From NCBI RefSeq assembly GCF_031312595.1, contig NZ_CP133592.1:1922001-1986000 (forward strand): DNA of 64,000 bases. Reading direction: 5' to 3'. The stretch is from Methanolobus sediminis. Its GTDB lineage: Archaea > Halobacteriota > Methanosarcinia > Methanosarcinales > Methanosarcinaceae. Below, piece after piece: positions 9,316 to 19,019 of the stretch. The position numbers were made by a program, and so were the translations under genes. The notes below the pieces were generated by a model. The model was given only the letters and a program-made list of their open reading frames with translations. It was not told where the DNA came from and made no database searches. Position 1 is the stretch's first letter. Every line of letters begins with the position of its first letter.

Positions 9316-10104
9316 ATGTCAAAAAAGATACTTGTTACCAATGATGATGGTGTTTATTCAACAGGCATACATGCGGCCTGGAAAAGTGTTTCAGACCTTG
9401 GCGATGTGACTGTATCCGCACCCATGACACAACAAAGTGGTGTTGGAAGATCGATATCCATCTTTGAGCCATTAAGGATTACACAAACAAATATTAACGG
9501 AATAAATGTCAATGCCGTGGCAGGCACTCCTACAGATTCAGTGATACTGGGAATTTTTGCAGTCATGAAGGAAATGCCCGACCTCCTCCTATCAGGATTC
9601 AATATCGGAGAAAACATCAGCACTGACACAATCACAACATCAGGAACTATTGGGGCAGCACTGGAAGGTGCAAGCTACGGAATACCTGCAATCGCGGCTT
9701 CCATTCAGGTTATGGAAGAAGGAGACAAATTTGACGATAACAGGAATTACCAGCATGACTATGATGTTGCTATTAAAGTTGTCAACAGGATTGCAAGGAA
9801 AGTGCTTGAACATGGCCTGCCTGAAAATGTGGATCTGCTTAACGTGAACATACCGCACCATGCAAAAGACAATCCTGACATTGAGGTCACTCGTTTAGCC
9901 AGAAAATTCTTCAAGACCGATGTCGAAGAAAGACATGACCCCAGAGGAAGACCATATTATTGGATTGCAGGTGAGCTGATAGTTGACGAAGAAGAGGGAA
10001 CCGATGTTCATGCAATCATGAACAATGGAAATGTCTCTGTGACGCCGATATCACTTGATGCGACATCACCTATTGATTTCTCGGAAATAGAGCATCTGCT
10101 GTAA
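9316..10104 (+). CDS. surE: 5'/3'-nucleotidase SurE
   Basis: Metal-dependent nucleoside monophosphate phosphatase. The N-terminus ILVTNDDGV carries the SurE metal-binding Asp pair. SGVGRSIS and the NIGEN segment (SGFNIGENIS) supply other active-site residues, and TTSGTIGAALEGASYGIPAIA is the conserved helix-strand block. Length 262 is normal. It converges on the moaA operon and shares a hairpin terminator with it at 10154-10176. Confidence 0.95.
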   Translation: MSKKILVTNDDGVYSTGIHAAWKSVSDLGDVTVSAPMTQQSGVGRSISIFEPLRITQTNINGINVNAVAGTPTDSVILGIFAVMKEMPDLLLSGFNIGENISTDTITTSGTIGAALEGASYGIPAIAASIQVMEEGDKFDDNRNYQHDYDVAIKVVNRIARKVLEHGLPENVDLLNVNIPHHAKDNPDIEVTRLARKFFKTDVEERHDPRGRPYYWIAGELIVDEEEGTDVHAIMNNGNVSVTPISLDATSPIDFSEIEHLL

Positions 10105-10153
10105 AACTATTAAAATCGGAATAAAAATTAACAGAAAATTGAAAACAAAAACG

Positions 10154-10176
10154 GTTCCTGACAGTATTTCAGGAAC
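10154..10176. terminator. Bidirectional hairpin terminator between surE and the moaA operon
   Basis: GTTCCTGA and TCAGGAAC form an 8-bp perfect stem with a 7-base loop. T-rich stretches follow on both strands (ACTGTTTTAC rightwards, GTTTTTGTTTTC leftwards). It sits between convergent genes and touches the stop codon of the 49-residue gene. Confidence 0.6.
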
Positions 10177-10325
10177 TACTGTTTTACTTTAATTATTACT
10201 TCCTTGCAGTCATCTTCAACGCCATGAAGTGTTGTGACCGCTCCGATAACAGTGCTGCCAAGTATGGACTGCACGAAGTGATTTATCTCAATATCCTTCC
10301 CATCTACAGTAAGTACGACTTCCAT
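10176..10325 (-). CDS. Small protein (49 aa) following moaA
   Basis: ATG at 10325 is preceded by a strong SD (AAAGGAG, eight-base gap) and starts 13 bp after the moaA stop, so it is very likely translated. The product begins MEVVLTVDGKDIEIN and reads as a compact beta-strand/helix/beta-strand protein (VVLTVDGK, HFVQSILGSTVIGAV, EVIIKVK). It has no TM segment; one Cys near the end. Function unknown; linkage to molybdopterin synthesis is only suggested by the operon. Confidence 0.75.
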   Translation of the reverse strand: MEVVLTVDGKDIEINHFVQSILGSTVIGAVTTLHGVEDDCKEVIIKVKQ

Positions 10326-10338
10326 TTTTACTACTCCT

Positions 10339-11253
10339 TTAACTTATACAGAACGGCACACGCCTGCTGACAGCCAATCTGAAAAGATCAGGCAGTTCTT
10401 CCTGGCTGGCTTCGGAGACATCAACCATATTATCACTTACCAGAAGGCAAGGTTTTAGTTTTCCGTCTGCTGTGACCCTTAAGCGGTTACAGTTAGCACA
10501 GAATTCAGTATTATCAACCGGTCTGACAAATTCGACTTCCGCCCCATTGATAATATATTTTTTCCTCTTATGCAGTTCACGTACCTTCACATCAGAAGAT
10601 ACTGACATTAGTGAACGTTCAACTTCATTTGCATCTATCCTGTACTGTGGAAGATCCCTGAAATCCATAAGTTCGATCAATTGTAAGATTACGTCCCCAC
10701 CATATCCGCGCGTGAATTCTAACATGTCCTTTATCTCATCATCGTTAAGGTCTTTGAGAAGGACCATATTGAGTTTGACAGGAGTAAGACCAACGTCTAC
10801 TGCTTCATGTATCCCATCAAGCACCTTATCAAATATTCCCTTCCCGCAATTAGTGATAGTGTGATACTTGTCACGGTCAAGGGTATCAAGACTGATATTG
10901 ACCCTGTCAAGACCTGCATCTTTTAGGGATGAGGCCCTGTCCTTCAGCAGAACGGCATTTGTTGTCATGGAAACATCCCTCAGTTCAGGGAGACGTACAA
11001 GTGCTTCTTCAAGGTCTTTTCTAAGAAGGGGTTCACCACCGGAAATCTTCAGCCTGTTTATTCCAAAACGAGACCCTACTTCAACAATATTAACAATAGT
11101 GTCCACTGACATCTCTTTGCTGTGGCCTATATGGCCTTCATTATGACAGTAGATGCAATTAAGATTGCAGCGGTCGGTTACAGACATCCTCAGACTTCTG
11201 ACTGTGCGTCCGTAAGAGTCAGTAAGAAGTTCTGTCGCTTCCGGGAGAGACAT
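10339..11253 (-). CDS. moaA: GTP 3',8-cyclase (molybdenum cofactor biosynthesis)
   Basis: Radical-SAM enzyme that starts molybdopterin synthesis by converting GTP to 3',8-cyclo-GTP. The N-terminal cluster motif is CNLNCIYCHNEG near residue 29. KISGGEPLLRKDL is the SAM-binding GGE region. The C-terminal second 4Fe-4S site is visible as CANCNRLRVTADGKLKPC. Length 304 is normal for archaea, which tend to lack the long bacterial C-terminus. Followed by a 49-residue gene in the same operon; divergent from cbiA with a ~90-bp gap that must hold both promoters. Confidence 0.93.
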   Translation of the reverse strand: MSLPEATELLTDSYGRTVRSLRMSVTDRCNLNCIYCHNEGHIGHSKEMSVDTIVNIVEVGSRFGINRLKISGGEPLLRKDLEEALVRLPELRDVSMTTNAVLLKDRASSLKDAGLDRVNISLDTLDRDKYHTITNCGKGIFDKVLDGIHEAVDVGLTPVKLNMVLLKDLNDDEIKDMLEFTRGYGGDVILQLIELMDFRDLPQYRIDANEVERSLMSVSSDVKVRELHKRKKYIINGAEVEFVRPVDNTEFCANCNRLRVTADGKLKPCLLVSDNMVDVSEASQEELPDLFRLAVSRRVPFCIS

Positions 11254-11342
11254 AGTACTTAGATATACGCTCTTTATTTAATCGTTTTGAATCCTCTCCC
11301 GAGGGAATAATACATATATCCGAACTATACACAATAAACTCC

Positions 11343-12659
11343 ATGACAAATGCGGTGTTGCTTGCAGGTACTAACAGTGGAGTTGGAAAAACGACTGTTT
11401 CCATGGGAATTATGGCTGCCCTTAAAAGAAGAGAGATGGAAGTTCAGCCTTTCAAAGTCGGGCCAGACTACATAGACCCCACATACCATACAGCTATCTG
11501 CGGCAAGCCATCAAGAAACCTTGATACTTTCATGATGCAGGTTGATGGTGTAAAGAACACTTTTTCAAAGTATTCAGAAATCGCTGACATTAACATCGTT
11601 GAAGGAGTTATGGGGCTCTTTGACGGAATGGGAGCTACTGAGATAGCAAGTTCCGCACATGTTGCCAAATCACTTGGCATTCCTGTAATATTGATTGTAA
11701 ATGTACATGGAATGTCAAGAAGTGCCGCAGCTATTGTCAAAGGATTTTCCCAGTTTGACCCGGATGTAAAGATTGCAGGTGTTATCCTGAATAAAGTTGG
11801 AAGCCCAAGACATGCACAGATGATAATAGATTCCATACCTGATATCCCCGTTGTCGGAACACTGCCACGTAACAAGGACGTTACTGTACCTTCCCGACAC
11901 CTTGGATTATACATGGCAGATGAACTGGATTTCGATACTGAAAGCCTGGCTGCATTTATTGAAGAGAACATTGACCTTGATGCCATAATAGAACTTTCAA
12001 AAACAGCGCCGGATTTTGAACCTCCTGAAAAGGAAGAGGAAATAGAGGCGGATCTGAAAATAGGTATTGCATACGACAGTGCATTCTGTTTCTACTACCA
12101 GGACATGTTCGAGGCTTTCAAAAATACAGGTGCGGAAATTGAGTTTTTCAGTCCAATGAAAGGAGAACTGCCGGATGTGGATGGTTTCTACTTTGGCGGA
12201 GGCTATCCTGAGCTTTACATTTCTGAGCTTGAGAAATCCAGGACAACAAAAGCTCTCAAAGACCTTGCAGCAGAAGGTATGCCGATGTATGGAGAATGTG
12301 GCGGATTACAATATATGTCCTCATCCTATGAAATAGAAGGGACAGTATACAAGATGGCAGACGTACTACCTGCAGAAACTGTCCAGACCAAGAAGCTCCA
12401 GGCACTTGGTTACACAGAAGGAGTCGCAAACGGAGACTTTATCAAAGGAACTATTAGAGGACATGAGTTCCATTATTCTGCAACATATTGTGACAATGAT
12501 GCCAAACTTGCTTATGAGATGAAGAGAGGAAAAGGAATTCTTGATGGTAAGGACGGACTTACCGAGTACAATTCACTTGCAAGTTATACTCATGCTCACC
12601 CAGCAACATTTCCTGTGAAGAGTTTTGTTGAAAAATGCAGGGAATACAAACGTAGCTGA
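11343..12659 (+). CDS. cbiA: Cobyrinate/Ni-sirohydrochlorin a,c-diamide synthase (CbiA/CfbB family)
   Basis: ATP- and glutamine-dependent amidation of the a- and c-carboxylates of a corrin or Ni-sirohydrochlorin. N-terminal dethiobiotin-synthetase-like ATPase: GTNSGVGKTTVSMG (P-loop) and KVGPDYIDPTYH. The C-terminal class I glutaminase-like domain has the nucleophile in GECGGLQYMS near residue 320. 438 residues, normal. CbiA (cobamide) and CfbB (coenzyme F430) are close relatives. The lack of cfb neighbours here weakly favours CbiA, but this is not decisive. Confidence 0.85.
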   Translation: MTNAVLLAGTNSGVGKTTVSMGIMAALKRREMEVQPFKVGPDYIDPTYHTAICGKPSRNLDTFMMQVDGVKNTFSKYSEIADINIVEGVMGLFDGMGATEIASSAHVAKSLGIPVILIVNVHGMSRSAAAIVKGFSQFDPDVKIAGVILNKVGSPRHAQMIIDSIPDIPVVGTLPRNKDVTVPSRHLGLYMADELDFDTESLAAFIEENIDLDAIIELSKTAPDFEPPEKEEEIEADLKIGIAYDSAFCFYYQDMFEAFKNTGAEIEFFSPMKGELPDVDGFYFGGGYPELYISELEKSRTTKALKDLAAEGMPMYGECGGLQYMSSSYEIEGTVYKMADVLPAETVQTKKLQALGYTEGVANGDFIKGTIRGHEFHYSATYCDNDAKLAYEMKRGKGILDGKDGLTEYNSLASYTHAHPATFPVKSFVEKCREYKRS

Positions 12660-12977
12660 TTAGTTACCAATTTCTTTTTTAGGAGAATTTATTGACAGTA
12701 CTAGCTTTGTTTTTAATAAATCATTCTAAACAATTTACAAACGTATAACCTAGGTTTGACAGTAACCGTCGATTTCATGAAAAATCAGGCTAAAAGGTAT
12801 GTCTATGCCAACTTTGATGTCATAAATACACTGATTTTAAGACAAAAAAGGGTAAAATCGTAGAATTTGGATTAAAATTATTTGCACTGTCAAATAGGTT
12901 TTCCTGACAAAAAACGAATTTTTTGGGTTGAAAAAGAAGACATTCTCTTCATCAAGGAGTGAAAACTGTCAAACTTG

Positions 12978-13277
12978 GGATATAATTACAAAGATAGAAA
13001 TGAACTCTTTGCACTTGAATGTAAATTCAGAAGCAATACTCGCAAATGTAAAGTTACCTGATCAAATTATGGCCATCTCGAAAGATATCGAAAATATCAG
13101 GACGAAGAGGAAATGCCTGTTTTTGTAATCATTGGTTTAGGTGGAGAACCAGATTAACCTGAAAAAATGTATTGCATTCCACTCGATGAAATCGAATATC
13201 CTGAAGTTTATATCAGCAAAATCAAAGAATTTGAAAGAAATCACATAAAATGTTTTTCTGGAAAGCTAACATTTTGA
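12978..13277 (+). pseudogene. Decayed PD-(D/E)XK-like nuclease/restriction-type gene fragment
   Basis: Reading one frame from 12978, coherent protein text is broken by two in-frame stops: a TGA after CKVT and a TAA after GLGGEPD. Around them the frame reads YKDRNELFALECKFRS, then RYQDEEEMPVFVIIGLGG, then PEKMYCIPLDEIEYPEVYI. ECKFR resembles the E-x-K half of a PD-(D/E)XK nuclease site. No intact start or upstream domain is visible in 12660-12977, which is otherwise empty. A dead fragment of a nuclease-related gene is the best reading. Confidence 0.55.
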
Positions 13278-13311
13278 GTTAGTTAATGTAGAAAAGTCAT
13301 AAAAAAATTGG

Positions 13312-13386
13312 TGCTCCGATGGGGATTCGAACCCCAGTCGCAGGAGTGAGAGTCCTGCATGATTGGCCGTGCTACACTATCGGAGC
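13312..13386 (-). tRNA. tRNA-Glu (anticodon CTC)
   Basis: Reading the minus strand from 13386: the acceptor stem GCTCCGA pairs with its 3' partner, the anticodon stem CAGGA/TCCTG encloses the loop CTCTCAC, and the T arm is GGGGTTCGAATCCCC. Discriminator A at 13312; no encoded CCA. 75 nt. Confidence 0.95.
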
Positions 13387-13471
13387 AATCTGCTTTGCTT
13401 GTCAGCACCCTTGAAAGTCACTCAAAGCATATTAATCTTTCGTTTGATAAAAAGGGGTGTATGTTTGCGAT

Positions 13472-14707
13472 TTATACAAACATACTGTATGGGGAGCTCT
13501 GTTCTTCTTCCTCGGAAACGACTTTCTCATATGCGTCAAGGAGATCCTGCATTGTGATGCTTTCTCCGCGTCTTCTGAGGACGAACATGCCAGCTTCCTT
13601 TGTGATGATCTTAATATCCGCACCACTGAGGCCATCTGTCATCTTTGCGAGTTTATCAAAGTCCACATCTTCAGCCATATTCATCTTGCGGCTGTGGATC
13701 TTGAATATCTCAAGACGTCCCTTCTCATCAGGGAGTGGAACCTCAATCACACGGTCAAATCTTCCCGGACGAAGCAGTGCAGGGTCAAGAAGATCTATCC
13801 TGTTGGTTGCGGCAATGACCTTCACGTTCTTTGTTGCGTCAAAACCATCCATCTCGGCAAGGAGCTGAAGCATGGTACGGTTTACTTCCGCAGAACCTGT
13901 GGTACCGTCATGAGTACGCATGCCACCCACCGCATCGATCTCATCAATGAAAAGGATGGATGGGGACTTGTCGCGAGCCATCTGGAACACATCCTTCACA
14001 AGGCGTGCGCCCTCTCCGACGAACTTCTGCACAAGGTCAGAACCTGACATCCTGATGAATGTAGCATTTGCTCTTGAGGCAACAGCCTTTGCGATAAGTG
14101 TCTTACCTGTTCCTGGCGCACCGTACATCAGCACACCAGTAGGGGGCTCAATACCTATCTTCTCGAACAGTTCAGGTTCTACAAGCGGAAGTTCGACAGA
14201 TTCGATAACCTCTTTCAGAACATCATCCAGTCCACCTATCATATCATAGTCGATTCCCGGGGAGTTGATAAGCTCCATAACCTGGGCGCGCACATCCGCA
14301 GCCCTTGAGATTATAGATATTATAGAGAACGCGGCGTTCACACACACTCTCATGCCTGCCTCAACATTAAGGTTGGCTGGTACCTTCGTTACAACTTCCT
14401 GGTTGTTCCCGTGTTGTCTGATAAGTGCCAGGCCGTTGTCAACTTCCATGACCGTGGCGATGAAAAGTGGGGGAGTGGTGAGTTGCTCTATCTGTCTTTT
14501 GAGCTTGCTTGTTTCTTCAAGGTAACTGTTTGCCAGCATACTTGCTTCAAGCAACTTTGCCCGCATGTTTTCGTTATTGACTTTAAGTAATTCTATTTCA
14601 TGGAGTAGGGACTCCACATCTTTTTCGTCAAGAGTATTGGACTCTATCTGAGTCTTAATCTTTGAACTAATATTGTCAATTGGTGATTCAGCACTGCTAT
14701 TTGACAT
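13472..14707 (-). CDS. pan: Proteasome-activating nucleotidase
   Basis: Hexameric AAA+ unfoldase that feeds the 20S proteasome. Coiled coil at residues ~35-80, OB-fold part (~80-150), Walker A GAPGTGKTLIAKA near residue 197, Walker B ILFIDEIDAVG, sensor AATNRIDLLDPALLRPGRFDR, and C-terminal helical lid. The protein ends in SMFV, a hydrophobic-Phe-x variant of the HbYX motif that docks into the 20S alpha ring. 411 residues, normal. Upstream promoter region is the long AT-rich gap to 15313. Confidence 0.95.
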   Translation of the reverse strand: MSNSSAESPIDNISSKIKTQIESNTLDEKDVESLLHEIELLKVNNENMRAKLLEASMLANSYLEETSKLKRQIEQLTTPPLFIATVMEVDNGLALIRQHGNNQEVVTKVPANLNVEAGMRVCVNAAFSIISIISRAADVRAQVMELINSPGIDYDMIGGLDDVLKEVIESVELPLVEPELFEKIGIEPPTGVLMYGAPGTGKTLIAKAVASRANATFIRMSGSDLVQKFVGEGARLVKDVFQMARDKSPSILFIDEIDAVGGMRTHDGTTGSAEVNRTMLQLLAEMDGFDATKNVKVIAATNRIDLLDPALLRPGRFDRVIEVPLPDEKGRLEIFKIHSRKMNMAEDVDFDKLAKMTDGLSGADIKIITKEAGMFVLRRRGESITMQDLLDAYEKVVSEEEEQSSPYSMFV

Positions 14708-15313
14708 AGGGGCTAAGTATGGGTATCATTGGATATAAATGCAACTGCACTAGAGCATTGCGCTTTTGTTCGCAGCATCTTTATTTTTGATTAGATGGGC
14801 TAATCATAAAAATGCTCTTTTTCAGCATTTCACAAAAAACCATTTTTGTGTGTTTTTGTGTTATTATATATTTTTATTCTCCTGCAAAAGCATTAATATT
14901 GCTTCTATTATTGTATAAATGGCTTAAAATCTGTTTTTGCTTTTTCAATACACCTAATTACTGCTAAATTCGACAAAAAACGAAATATTTATCTATCATT
15001 ATTACACTTGTTCTAGTGTAGGCAATTTATGTTACTTGTCTTCGGTGTGCTGAGTGTTTTAATTTTCGAACAAAGCTCTAATATGGCTTTGATTTACTTT
15101 AAAACAAATTCAGACATATTATTAGAGCAAATATTTATATAATATTAAACCCATGTAAGTATTGTGAAGCACAGAGAAACAGTGTGTTCCTGATGTATTC
15201 ACACGATAACGGATCAAGATTAATGAGCAACGCCATGAGTCTGAGGGGATAAATGGTTTTGTGAATCCATCAATATCTGAGGGGATGAATGGATCCGCAA
15301 AGAGGCAAAAAGG
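14708..15313. promoter_or_regulatory. Long AT-rich divergent region; duplicated SD/start motif in the right-hand leader
   Basis: No gene of normal size lies in these 606 bp between pan and the Q/P-rich protein gene. Close to the right-hand gene, CTGAGGGGAT-R-AATGG occurs twice (about 15240-15255 and 15278-15292). Each copy is an SD followed at once by an ATG. Short reading frames start there: one of nine codons ends at the first copy. Another (MNGSAKRQKG) ends in a TGA overlapping the ATG at 15314 as ATGA. This looks like a translated leader or coupling device; it may also be a duplicated SD without function. Confidence 0.35.
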
Positions 15314-16267
15314 ATGAAGGTTCGGCTTGAGATCATCAACGACGATGGCACTAAAAAAGCAAGCGCCGAGTTCGAGATTGCTGACAGACACAGTCAGTTG
15401 GCATTTCTGAACATATATGCAGACGAGACTAGAACAATTTCCGAACCTTCGTCCAATTCACCTAATATGATGCAAAATGCATCAGCTCCTTCTAATAATA
15501 CTAATTCTCAGGTAAGTATTGCTGAACAGAATACATTCCAACCTCAACTTGTTCAGCCGCAATCTCCTATACTTTCTTCGCATCCAGCACAGCAGGCAAA
15601 TATGTCGCAGTACCAGCAGCAGTATTCACAATTGCCGGTGCAGCAAACACAGATACCTGCACAGCCGGTGTTGCCACAGACACAACATTTCAGGCAGGGC
15701 TATGTGCCACAGCCAGGAATGAGTTCTGTTCCAAACACAATAAATGATTATCAATTACCGCCGCAATATATGCAACCCAACACCCTACCTCCTGTGGGGG
15801 TTCAACAATTTGGGTACGGGCAGCCGACACCATCAATGTCATCTACGGTCCGCCAAACAATGAATCCTAACCAACAGATGATGTCGGCTGTACCTCCTAT
15901 TGAAGCTCCGGTACAGGTTCAGCGTCAGGTGGCACCGCAGCGCAAGGTTCCTTCACTTCATGACAGGATGAGCGACAGTTCACTGACAATCAATGAGCGT
16001 CTGGAACTCTTCCTGAAGTATGAATATCCAAGGATCTGGTTCTCATCACAGGATATACAGAAGCAGTACGAGCGCATTTACGGTGAAATAAAACAGAGTA
16101 CAGTGTCCACATATCTGTCCCGCATGTTCCGCAAGAACATTCTTGCCCGCAGGGGAAACAGGACTCAGCGCGAGTATCGCTATATTGCAGACGAACTTGA
16201 ATCGGAATCTGATCTTCGCATTGACCAGATGGCATCAATGCCTCAGGATTACAGGTTCCAGTACTAA
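15314..16267 (+). CDS. Q/P-rich low-complexity protein with C-terminal winged-helix domain
   Basis: 317 residues in three parts. Residues 1-~40 form a small beta-rich domain (MKVRLEIINDDGTKKASAEF). Residues ~50-210 are low-complexity, rich in Gln, Pro, Asn, Ser and Met, and probably disordered. Residues ~215-300 read as a winged helix (ERLELFLKYEYPRIWFSSQDI, STVSTYLSRMFRKNILARRG, REYRYIA). DNA binding is the likely role, but no family name is certain. The ATG at 15314 follows AGAGG with an eight-base gap and overlaps a leader ORF stop. Such a disordered-linker regulator may form assemblies; that is speculation. Confidence 0.75.
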   Translation: MKVRLEIINDDGTKKASAEFEIADRHSQLAFLNIYADETRTISEPSSNSPNMMQNASAPSNNTNSQVSIAEQNTFQPQLVQPQSPILSSHPAQQANMSQYQQQYSQLPVQQTQIPAQPVLPQTQHFRQGYVPQPGMSSVPNTINDYQLPPQYMQPNTLPPVGVQQFGYGQPTPSMSSTVRQTMNPNQQMMSAVPPIEAPVQVQRQVAPQRKVPSLHDRMSDSSLTINERLELFLKYEYPRIWFSSQDIQKQYERIYGEIKQSTVSTYLSRMFRKNILARRGNRTQREYRYIADELESESDLRIDQMASMPQDYRFQY

Positions 16268-16306
16268 CTTTTCTTTTTAGAGGACATTTCAGTTTTGGAG
16301 TTTTTC

Positions 16307-16543
16307 ATGCGTTCACCACAGGATCTTTCGCAACTGGGATCACTACTCATATTCATTGGATTTTTCCTTGTTTTTGCCGGTGCAATAGTTTCTTCTTTCA
16401 GTAGCAGTGGCAATTTTGGCGGCCTTGTTATGATCGGTCTAATACCAATCGCATTTGGCTCATCACCTGAGATCACTTCGTCCATGCTATGGGCAGGTGT
16501 CCTGATTGCTGTGATCTATCTGCTGGCAAGGAGGCGATTATGA
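16307..16543 (+). CDS. DUF131 (TIGR00304) membrane protein, first copy
   Basis: 78 residues with two hydrophobic helices (LGSLLIFIGFFLVFAGAIV and SMLWAGVLIAVIYLLA) around a Gly-rich connector (GGLVMIGLIPIAFGSS) typical of the archaeal DUF131 family. ATG at 16307 chosen over an upstream TTG because GGAG lies six bases before it. The stop overlaps the next gene's ATG as ATGA. Function unknown. Confidence 0.8.
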   Translation: MRSPQDLSQLGSLLIFIGFFLVFAGAIVSSFSSSGNFGGLVMIGLIPIAFGSSPEITSSMLWAGVLIAVIYLLARRRL

Positions 16544-16866
16544 TGCTTGGCACCAGTTTGGTCCTATTGGGAATAATATTAATAATTGCAGGTTTTGTAC
16601 TAATCTTCATTTCAGGTGTATCTAACTCTCAGAATCGTGAAAAAAGAGATGAATACTCTTTAAATTCAGATTCATATCATTCTAATTCTTCGAGTAATGG
16701 TGGTAGTTTCAAGTCAGATTCTGATAAAACAGAGGTAAGGGGAGGCGGTCTTATCATGTTAGGTCCTATTCCAATCATAATCGGTTCAGACAACAAGAGT
16801 GCTCAGACATTGATGATCCTGGCAATTGTGCTGATGGTGTTGTATTTCCTATTATTTTCCCGATGA
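16540..16866 (+). CDS. DUF131 (TIGR00304) membrane protein, second copy
   Basis: 108 residues. N-terminal helix LGTSLVLLGIILIIAGFVLIF, a Ser/Asn-rich charged insert (residues ~28-70), then the family's GGGLIMLGPIPIIIGS block and a last helix LMILAIVLMVLYFLLF. It is paired with and translationally coupled to the first copy, SD GGAGG being inside the upstream gene. Tandem DUF131 pairs suggest a heteromeric membrane complex of unknown role. Confidence 0.8.
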   Translation: MMLGTSLVLLGIILIIAGFVLIFISGVSNSQNREKRDEYSLNSDSYHSNSSSNGGSFKSDSDKTEVRGGGLIMLGPIPIIIGSDNKSAQTLMILAIVLMVLYFLLFSR

Positions 16867-17014
16867 TCCCGGGAGAGTATCCTTTGACTATCTTGTGAAT
16901 CGTGTGGTGAGGTAGTGATATTGTTAACTGGTGAAATGCTGTTTTTTTAAGTGAAATGCGCATGCACTTCAACTGTGAATACGTTTATAGGCTTTCGGTT
17001 CAATACAGATATTG

Positions 17015-18997
17015 ATGCGTCCTTTCAAACTAGTTTCTGAATACAGTCCGAAGGGTGATCAACCCAAGGCAATTTCCCAGCTCACTGAAGGTATGCTGGC
17101 AGGAAAGAAACACCAGACATTGCTCGGTGTGACAGGTTCAGGAAAAACCTTCACAGTCGCCAATGTCATACAGAACGTGCAGAAACCAACTCTGGTTATT
17201 GCTCACAACAAAACCCTTGCTGCACAGCTCTTTTCTGAGTTCAGGGAGTTTTTTCCCGACAACGCCGTGGAGTATTTTGTCAGTTATTATGATTACTATC
17301 AGCCAGAGGCATATTTGCCTACAACCGATACCTACATTGAAAAGGATGCGTCAATCAACGAAGAGATAGACAGGTTGAGACTTTCGGCAACCAAGTCTTT
17401 ACTGGAACGCAAAGATGTGATTGTGGTTTCCAGTGTGTCATGTATCTACAACCTTGGTTCTCCTGATGAATGGAGGGCTATGTCTGTGATGCTGACTCCC
17501 GGAATGGAGATTGACAGGCCATCTTTCCTTGAGTCACTGATTAACATACAATATGAAAGGAACGATGTTGCTTTCACGCAGGGTACTTTCCGCTTGCGCG
17601 GGGATACGATAGAGATATTCCCGGCACAGGAGAAAGAAGGAATAAGGATCGAACTCTTTGGTGATGAGATTGACAGGATCGCCTATTTTGATACGCTAAC
17701 AGGCAAAGTGCTTGAGGAAGTGCTTCCGGGGGAGACTATTGGTATTTATCCTGCCAAACACTTCGTTATGCCTGAGGAGTATATTGACAAGGCGTTGGGC
17801 ACAATTGAGGCTGAACTTCATGACAGGTTGGCTGTGCTGAGGTCGGAGAATCGTTTGCTTGAGGCTCAGAGACTGGAACAGAGGACCAAGTTTGACATGG
17901 AAATGATACGTGAGCTTGGTTATTGCAGTGGTATTGAGAATTACTCCCGGCACTTTGACGGCCGCCGTCCCGGCGAGCCTCCATCGTCCCTGCTTAATTT
18001 CTTCCCTGAAGATTATCTTCTGGTTATCGATGAATCACATGTGACCATCCCGCAGATACGTGGAATGCACAACGGTGACAGGGCAAGGAAACAATCTCTG
18101 GTAGAATATGGTTTCAGGTTGCCTTCTGCTCTTGATAACAGGCCGCTGCGCTATGATGAGTTTGAGAGACGGCTTGACAATGTTATTTATGTTTCTGCCA
18201 CACCTGCGGAGTATGAAATTGAGAAGAGCAAGGCTGTGGTGGAACAGATCATTCGTCCTACTGGCCTTGTTGATCCGGAAATTTCTGTAAGGCCCGTTGA
18301 GAATCAGGTGGATGACCTTATCGGTGAGATCCGCAAGGTCACTGCAAAGGGATTCAGAACTCTTGTGACGACTTTGACCAAAAGGATGTCCGAGGATTTG
18401 ACGGAATATCTGCTGGAGCTTGGTATCAGGGTGCGTTACATGCACTCGGATATTGAAACACTTGAGCGTGCGGAGATCGTCAGGGATTTGAGAAAAGGTG
18501 AGTTCGATGTGCTTATCGGTATCAACCTGCTTCGTGAGGGTCTCGATATTCCGGAGGTTGCTTTTGTTGCGATACTGGATGCTGATAAGGAGGGTTTCCT
18601 GCGTTCAGAGCGTTCACTTATCCAGACTATCGGACGTGCTTCGAGGAATTCGGAAGGGCGTGTCATTCTGTATGCTGACAATATGACTGGTTCCATGGAA
18701 CGCGCCATTAATGAGACTGAGAGACGTCGCAAGCTCCAGATGGAATTCAATGAGGAGCATGGTATTACTCCGACTACAATTCGCAAGGCTCTGCAAAAGG
18801 AGCTTGTGGAGGGCGAGAAATACAAACCTGCATCCGGTGTTCTGGCAATTGCCGAGGATGCATCGGCACGTGAGATCAAAGATATTATCATCGACCTTGA
18901 GGCTGATATGCACCTTGCAGCCAAGAATCTTGAATTTGAGAGGGCGGCAGAACTTCGCGACAGGATAAAGGAACTCAGGGAAGAGTATTCCCTGTGA
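17015..18997 (+). CDS. uvrB: Excinuclease ABC subunit B
   Basis: DNA damage-recognition helicase of bacterial-type nucleotide excision repair. Walker [14 protein letters not shown] near residue 40, the beta-hairpin segment [25 protein letters not shown], helicase motif [11 protein letters not shown], and the C-terminal UVR motif ([18 protein letters not shown]) that binds UvrC. 660 residues, normal. Start ATG at 17015 preferred over TTG three bases earlier. uvrA and uvrC are not in the window. Bacterial-type uvr genes are known in Methanosarcina relatives as an old acquisition. Confidence 0.96.
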   Translation: MRPFKLVSEYSPKGDQPKAISQLTEGMLAGKKHQTLLGVTGSGKTFTVANVIQNVQKPTLVIAHNKTLAAQLFSEFREFFPDNAVEYFVSYYDYYQPEAYLPTTDTYIEKDASINEEIDRLRLSATKSLLERKDVIVVSSVSCIYNLGSPDEWRAMSVMLTPGMEIDRPSFLESLINIQYERNDVAFTQGTFRLRGDTIEIFPAQEKEGIRIELFGDEIDRIAYFDTLTGKVLEEVLPGETIGIYPAKHFVMPEEYIDKALGTIEAELHDRLAVLRSENRLLEAQRLEQRTKFDMEMIRELGYCSGIENYSRHFDGRRPGEPPSSLLNFFPEDYLLVIDESHVTIPQIRGMHNGDRARKQSLVEYGFRLPSALDNRPLRYDEFERRLDNVIYVSATPAEYEIEKSKAVVEQIIRPTGLVDPEISVRPVENQVDDLIGEIRKVTAKGFRTLVTTLTKRMSEDLTEYLLELGIRVRYMHSDIETLERAEIVRDLRKGEFDVLIGINLLREGLDIPEVAFVAILDADKEGFLRSERSLIQTIGRASRNSEGRVILYADNMTGSMERAINETERRRKLQMEFNEEHGITPTTIRKALQKELVEGEKYKPASGVLAIAEDASAREIKDIIIDLEADMHLAAKNLEFERAAELRDRIKELREEYSL

Positions 18998-19019
18998 TGA
19001 TTTCGATGATCTGAATTGG

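Noticed and set aside
12928-13128. 66-codon frame after cbiA
   Set aside because: Another frame over the same bases reads as a broken nuclease-like protein, so this frame is a by-product of a pseudogene.
13457-14047. 196-codon frame opposite pan
   Set aside because: Complete overlap with the well-supported proteasome ATPase gene; no independent motif.
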